This document shows positions 32,629-33,683 of a stretch of DNA of 33,683 nt, piece by piece. Origin of the DNA: Calothrix sp. CSU_2_0 (GTDB taxonomy: Bacteria; Cyanobacteriota; Cyanobacteriia; Cyanobacteriales; Nostocaceae); NCBI GenBank assembly GCA_012034595.1, contig JAAUPE010000077.1, forward strand, positions 1-33,683. Reading direction: 5' to 3'. Position 1 is the stretch's first letter. Every line of letters begins with the position of its first letter. The notes beneath the pieces were generated by a model, which had not been told where the DNA came from, searched no databases, and worked only from the letters and a program-made list of their open reading frames with translations. Made by a program: the position numbers and the translations under genes.

Positions 32629-33067
32629 GGGATTTTACTATTTACGCGCCGAGTCTAGTTGACACACTGAAATAATGCACTAGCTGGGATACTATGGTGC
32701 TGTGTTACATACAGAATATAAACCAGGATACAAAGCTATTGGGATTTTGGCGATTAGCTACAAGACCGAATAGTTCAGTTAAAGTACAAAAATGAGGTTT
32801 ATAGTTAGGTGGAGTCTTGTCAAAAATCAAAACTTTCTGCGGATTTTGGCATGATTCCAGCTGGGAACGAAACAACCACCCAAAAAAATATAAGTTTTAA
32901 GTTCATATTCAAACCTATATTCAAACCTATATTCTGTATGCGTAGCAATTTAAAGCTATCGGGAAAGTTGTTAAGAAAGTAGGAATTGTTGTCTAGACCT
33001 TTCTTTTCGTACTACCTAAAACTTTAATATGAATAAGTTAATTTAAAAAGGACTGGTCATTACATCA
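32629..33067. other. Divergent intergenic region tamB/DUF3110
   Basis: About 440 nt. It should hold the promoters for tamB (-) and the DUF3110 gene (+). A 12-bp tandem repeat lies at 32905-32935. No small gene or RNA is evident. Confidence 0.5.
32905..32935. repeat. 12-bp tandem repeat (ATATTCAAACCT)
   Basis: ATATTCAAACCT occurs twice in tandem plus a half copy, about 135-160 nt upstream of the DUF3110 start. It could be a regulator-binding array or simple slippage. Confidence 0.65.
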
Positions 33068-33475
33068 ATGCGTGTCTTTGTATTACTTTTTAATGCCCGG
33101 ACTGAAAATGAAGGTATCCACACAATTCAAGTTGGCGATCGCAATAAGATACTCATGTTCGAGTCTCAAGATGATGCCGAGAGTTTTGCCATAATGCTTG
33201 ATGCTCAGGATTTTCCCGTACCCACAGTGGAAGCAGTCGATTCTGAAGAAATCGAAGAATTTTGCAAAAGTGCTGACTACGACTGGGAAATTGTCCCCCC
33301 GGATGGTTTCGTCAGGGTTCCAGAAATCAATCTTGAGGAAACTGACTGGAAACCCGATGGTGATGATGACACAGCCAGCAATACCATTACCAGCAACCCG
33401 GATACGGAAACCGAGCCAGAAATCCCCGACAGCGAACTCGACAGCATCCGTCGCCGACTTGAAGGGCTGTTATAA
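33068..33475 (+). CDS. DUF3110 domain-containing protein
   Basis: A 135-aa small soluble protein. The N-terminal about 95 residues match the cyanobacterial/plastid DUF3110 pattern: MRVFVLLFNARTENEGIHTI, then MFESQDDAESFAIMLDAQDF and EEIEEFCKSADYDWEIVP. The C-terminal about 40 residues are acidic and low-complexity, ending in a helical DSIRRRLEGLL. The role is unknown. AAGGA lies about 14 nt upstream of the ATG, farther than ideal. A hairpin follows at 33522-33542. Confidence 0.85.
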   Translation: MRVFVLLFNARTENEGIHTIQVGDRNKILMFESQDDAESFAIMLDAQDFPVPTVEAVDSEEIEEFCKSADYDWEIVPPDGFVRVPEINLEETDWKPDGDDDTASNTITSNPDTETEPEIPDSELDSIRRRLEGLL

Positions 33476-33521
33476 AAAAGCTAGAGGATTTAAAGAAAGA
33501 TTATTTAGGGAAAGACTATAG

Positions 33522-33542
33522 AGACGACCCACCGGGTCGTCT
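33522..33542. terminator. Hairpin after the DUF3110 gene
   Basis: AGACGACCC and GGGTCGTCT form a perfect 9-bp stem with a 3-nt loop. No T-run follows, so it is a weak terminator candidate or a dispersed repeat hairpin. Confidence 0.4.
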
Positions 33543-33553
33543 GTACTATGGGA

Positions 33554-33608
33554 TCGATGCCCAATCCCCGATGCCCAATCCCCAATCCCCAATCCCCCAA
33601 TCCCCAAT
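33554..33608. repeat. Short tandem repeats (CCCCAAT)
   Basis: Repeated ATGCCCAATCCCC and CCCCAATCCCCAAT heptamer-like units lie just upstream of the last gene start. Confidence 0.8.
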
Positions 33609-33615
33609 ACAGAAT

Positions 33616-33683
33616 ATGCAGGAACGCGGACATCTTTTTAACCGAGCAAGTTTAACCCCGAATAGTTTAAACCTAGACCAACT
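33616..33683 (+). CDS. murQ: N-terminus of MurQ (N-acetylmuramic acid 6-phosphate etherase), cut by the window end
   Basis: From ATG 33616 the last 22 codons read MQERGHLFNRASLTPNSLNL then DQ. This fits the MurQ start pattern of the type 'ERGHLxTExxNPxSxNLDxL'. MurQ cleaves the lactyl ether of MurNAc-6-phosphate in peptidoglycan recycling (family knowledge). Only the first about 7% of the protein is present, so the call rests on a short motif. No strong ribosome site precedes the ATG. Confidence 0.6.
   Translation, partial: MQERGHLFNRASLTPNSLNLDQ

Overview
The window is chromosomal DNA of a filamentous, probably heterocyst-forming (Nostocales-type) cyanobacterium. This rests on photosystem genes (psaI, psbEFLJ, ycf48, rubredoxin), ndhCKJ, the group 3 sigma factor sigF, an SLH/OprB porin, a DUF3110 protein, many HIP1-type GCGATCGC octamers, and intergenic DNA full of heptamer-like short tandem repeats and small MITE-like elements. 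No rRNA, tRNA or CRISPR array is visible.

Layout. (1) 1-6.9 kb: a PIN-domain toxin gene broken by a nonsense codon; a 951-aa multi-GAF protein with a histidine-kinase-type ATPase end; sigF; a proline-rich lipoprotein whose C-terminal part resembles PilP/GspC; and a small conserved-looking gene ending inside a MITE. Four related MITE copies lie in this stretch. (2) 7-10.5 kb: a 1146-aa protein of unknown function with long disordered parts. (3) 10.7-16.1 kb: a photosynthesis block. psaI (+) converges on rubA-ycf48-psbE-psbF-psbL-psbJ (all -), and ndhC-ndhK-ndhJ (+) follows with translational overlaps and a strong terminator. A GC-rich structured segment near 14.0-14.1 kb separates rubA from ndhC. 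(4) 16.2-20.1 kb, all -: znuA, znuC, then an OLD-like AAA ATPase and a DUF3226/TOPRIM-like protein overlapping by 4 bp. The two-gene module sits where the zinc permease gene znuB would be expected. (5) 20.4-22.1 kb: an SLH/OprB porin divergent from znuA; the shared intergenic region has Fur/Zur-like and palindromic sites. (6) 22.9-25.3 kb (-): an NFACT/RqcH ribosome quality-control protein and a DUF3891 protein. (7) 25.8-26.7 kb: a lone sugar-type ABC permease behind an IS5-like MITE. (8) 26.8-32.6 kb (-): a 1933-aa TamB-like protein with 70-residue repeats. (9) 33.1 kb to the end: a DUF3110 gene and what appears to be the start of murQ.

How the parts work together. The central block supplies photosystem I and II subunits, PSII assembly factors and the NdhC/K/J part of NDH-1. 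ZnuA, ZnuC and the porin plausibly form a zinc-responsive uptake unit across both membranes, and TamB plausibly serves outer-membrane biogenesis. The best candidate for an undescribed system is the ATPase plus TOPRIM-like pair at 16.2-18.0 kb. Its architecture parallels split OLD/PARIS-type anti-phage modules, but a defence role is inferred, not shown.
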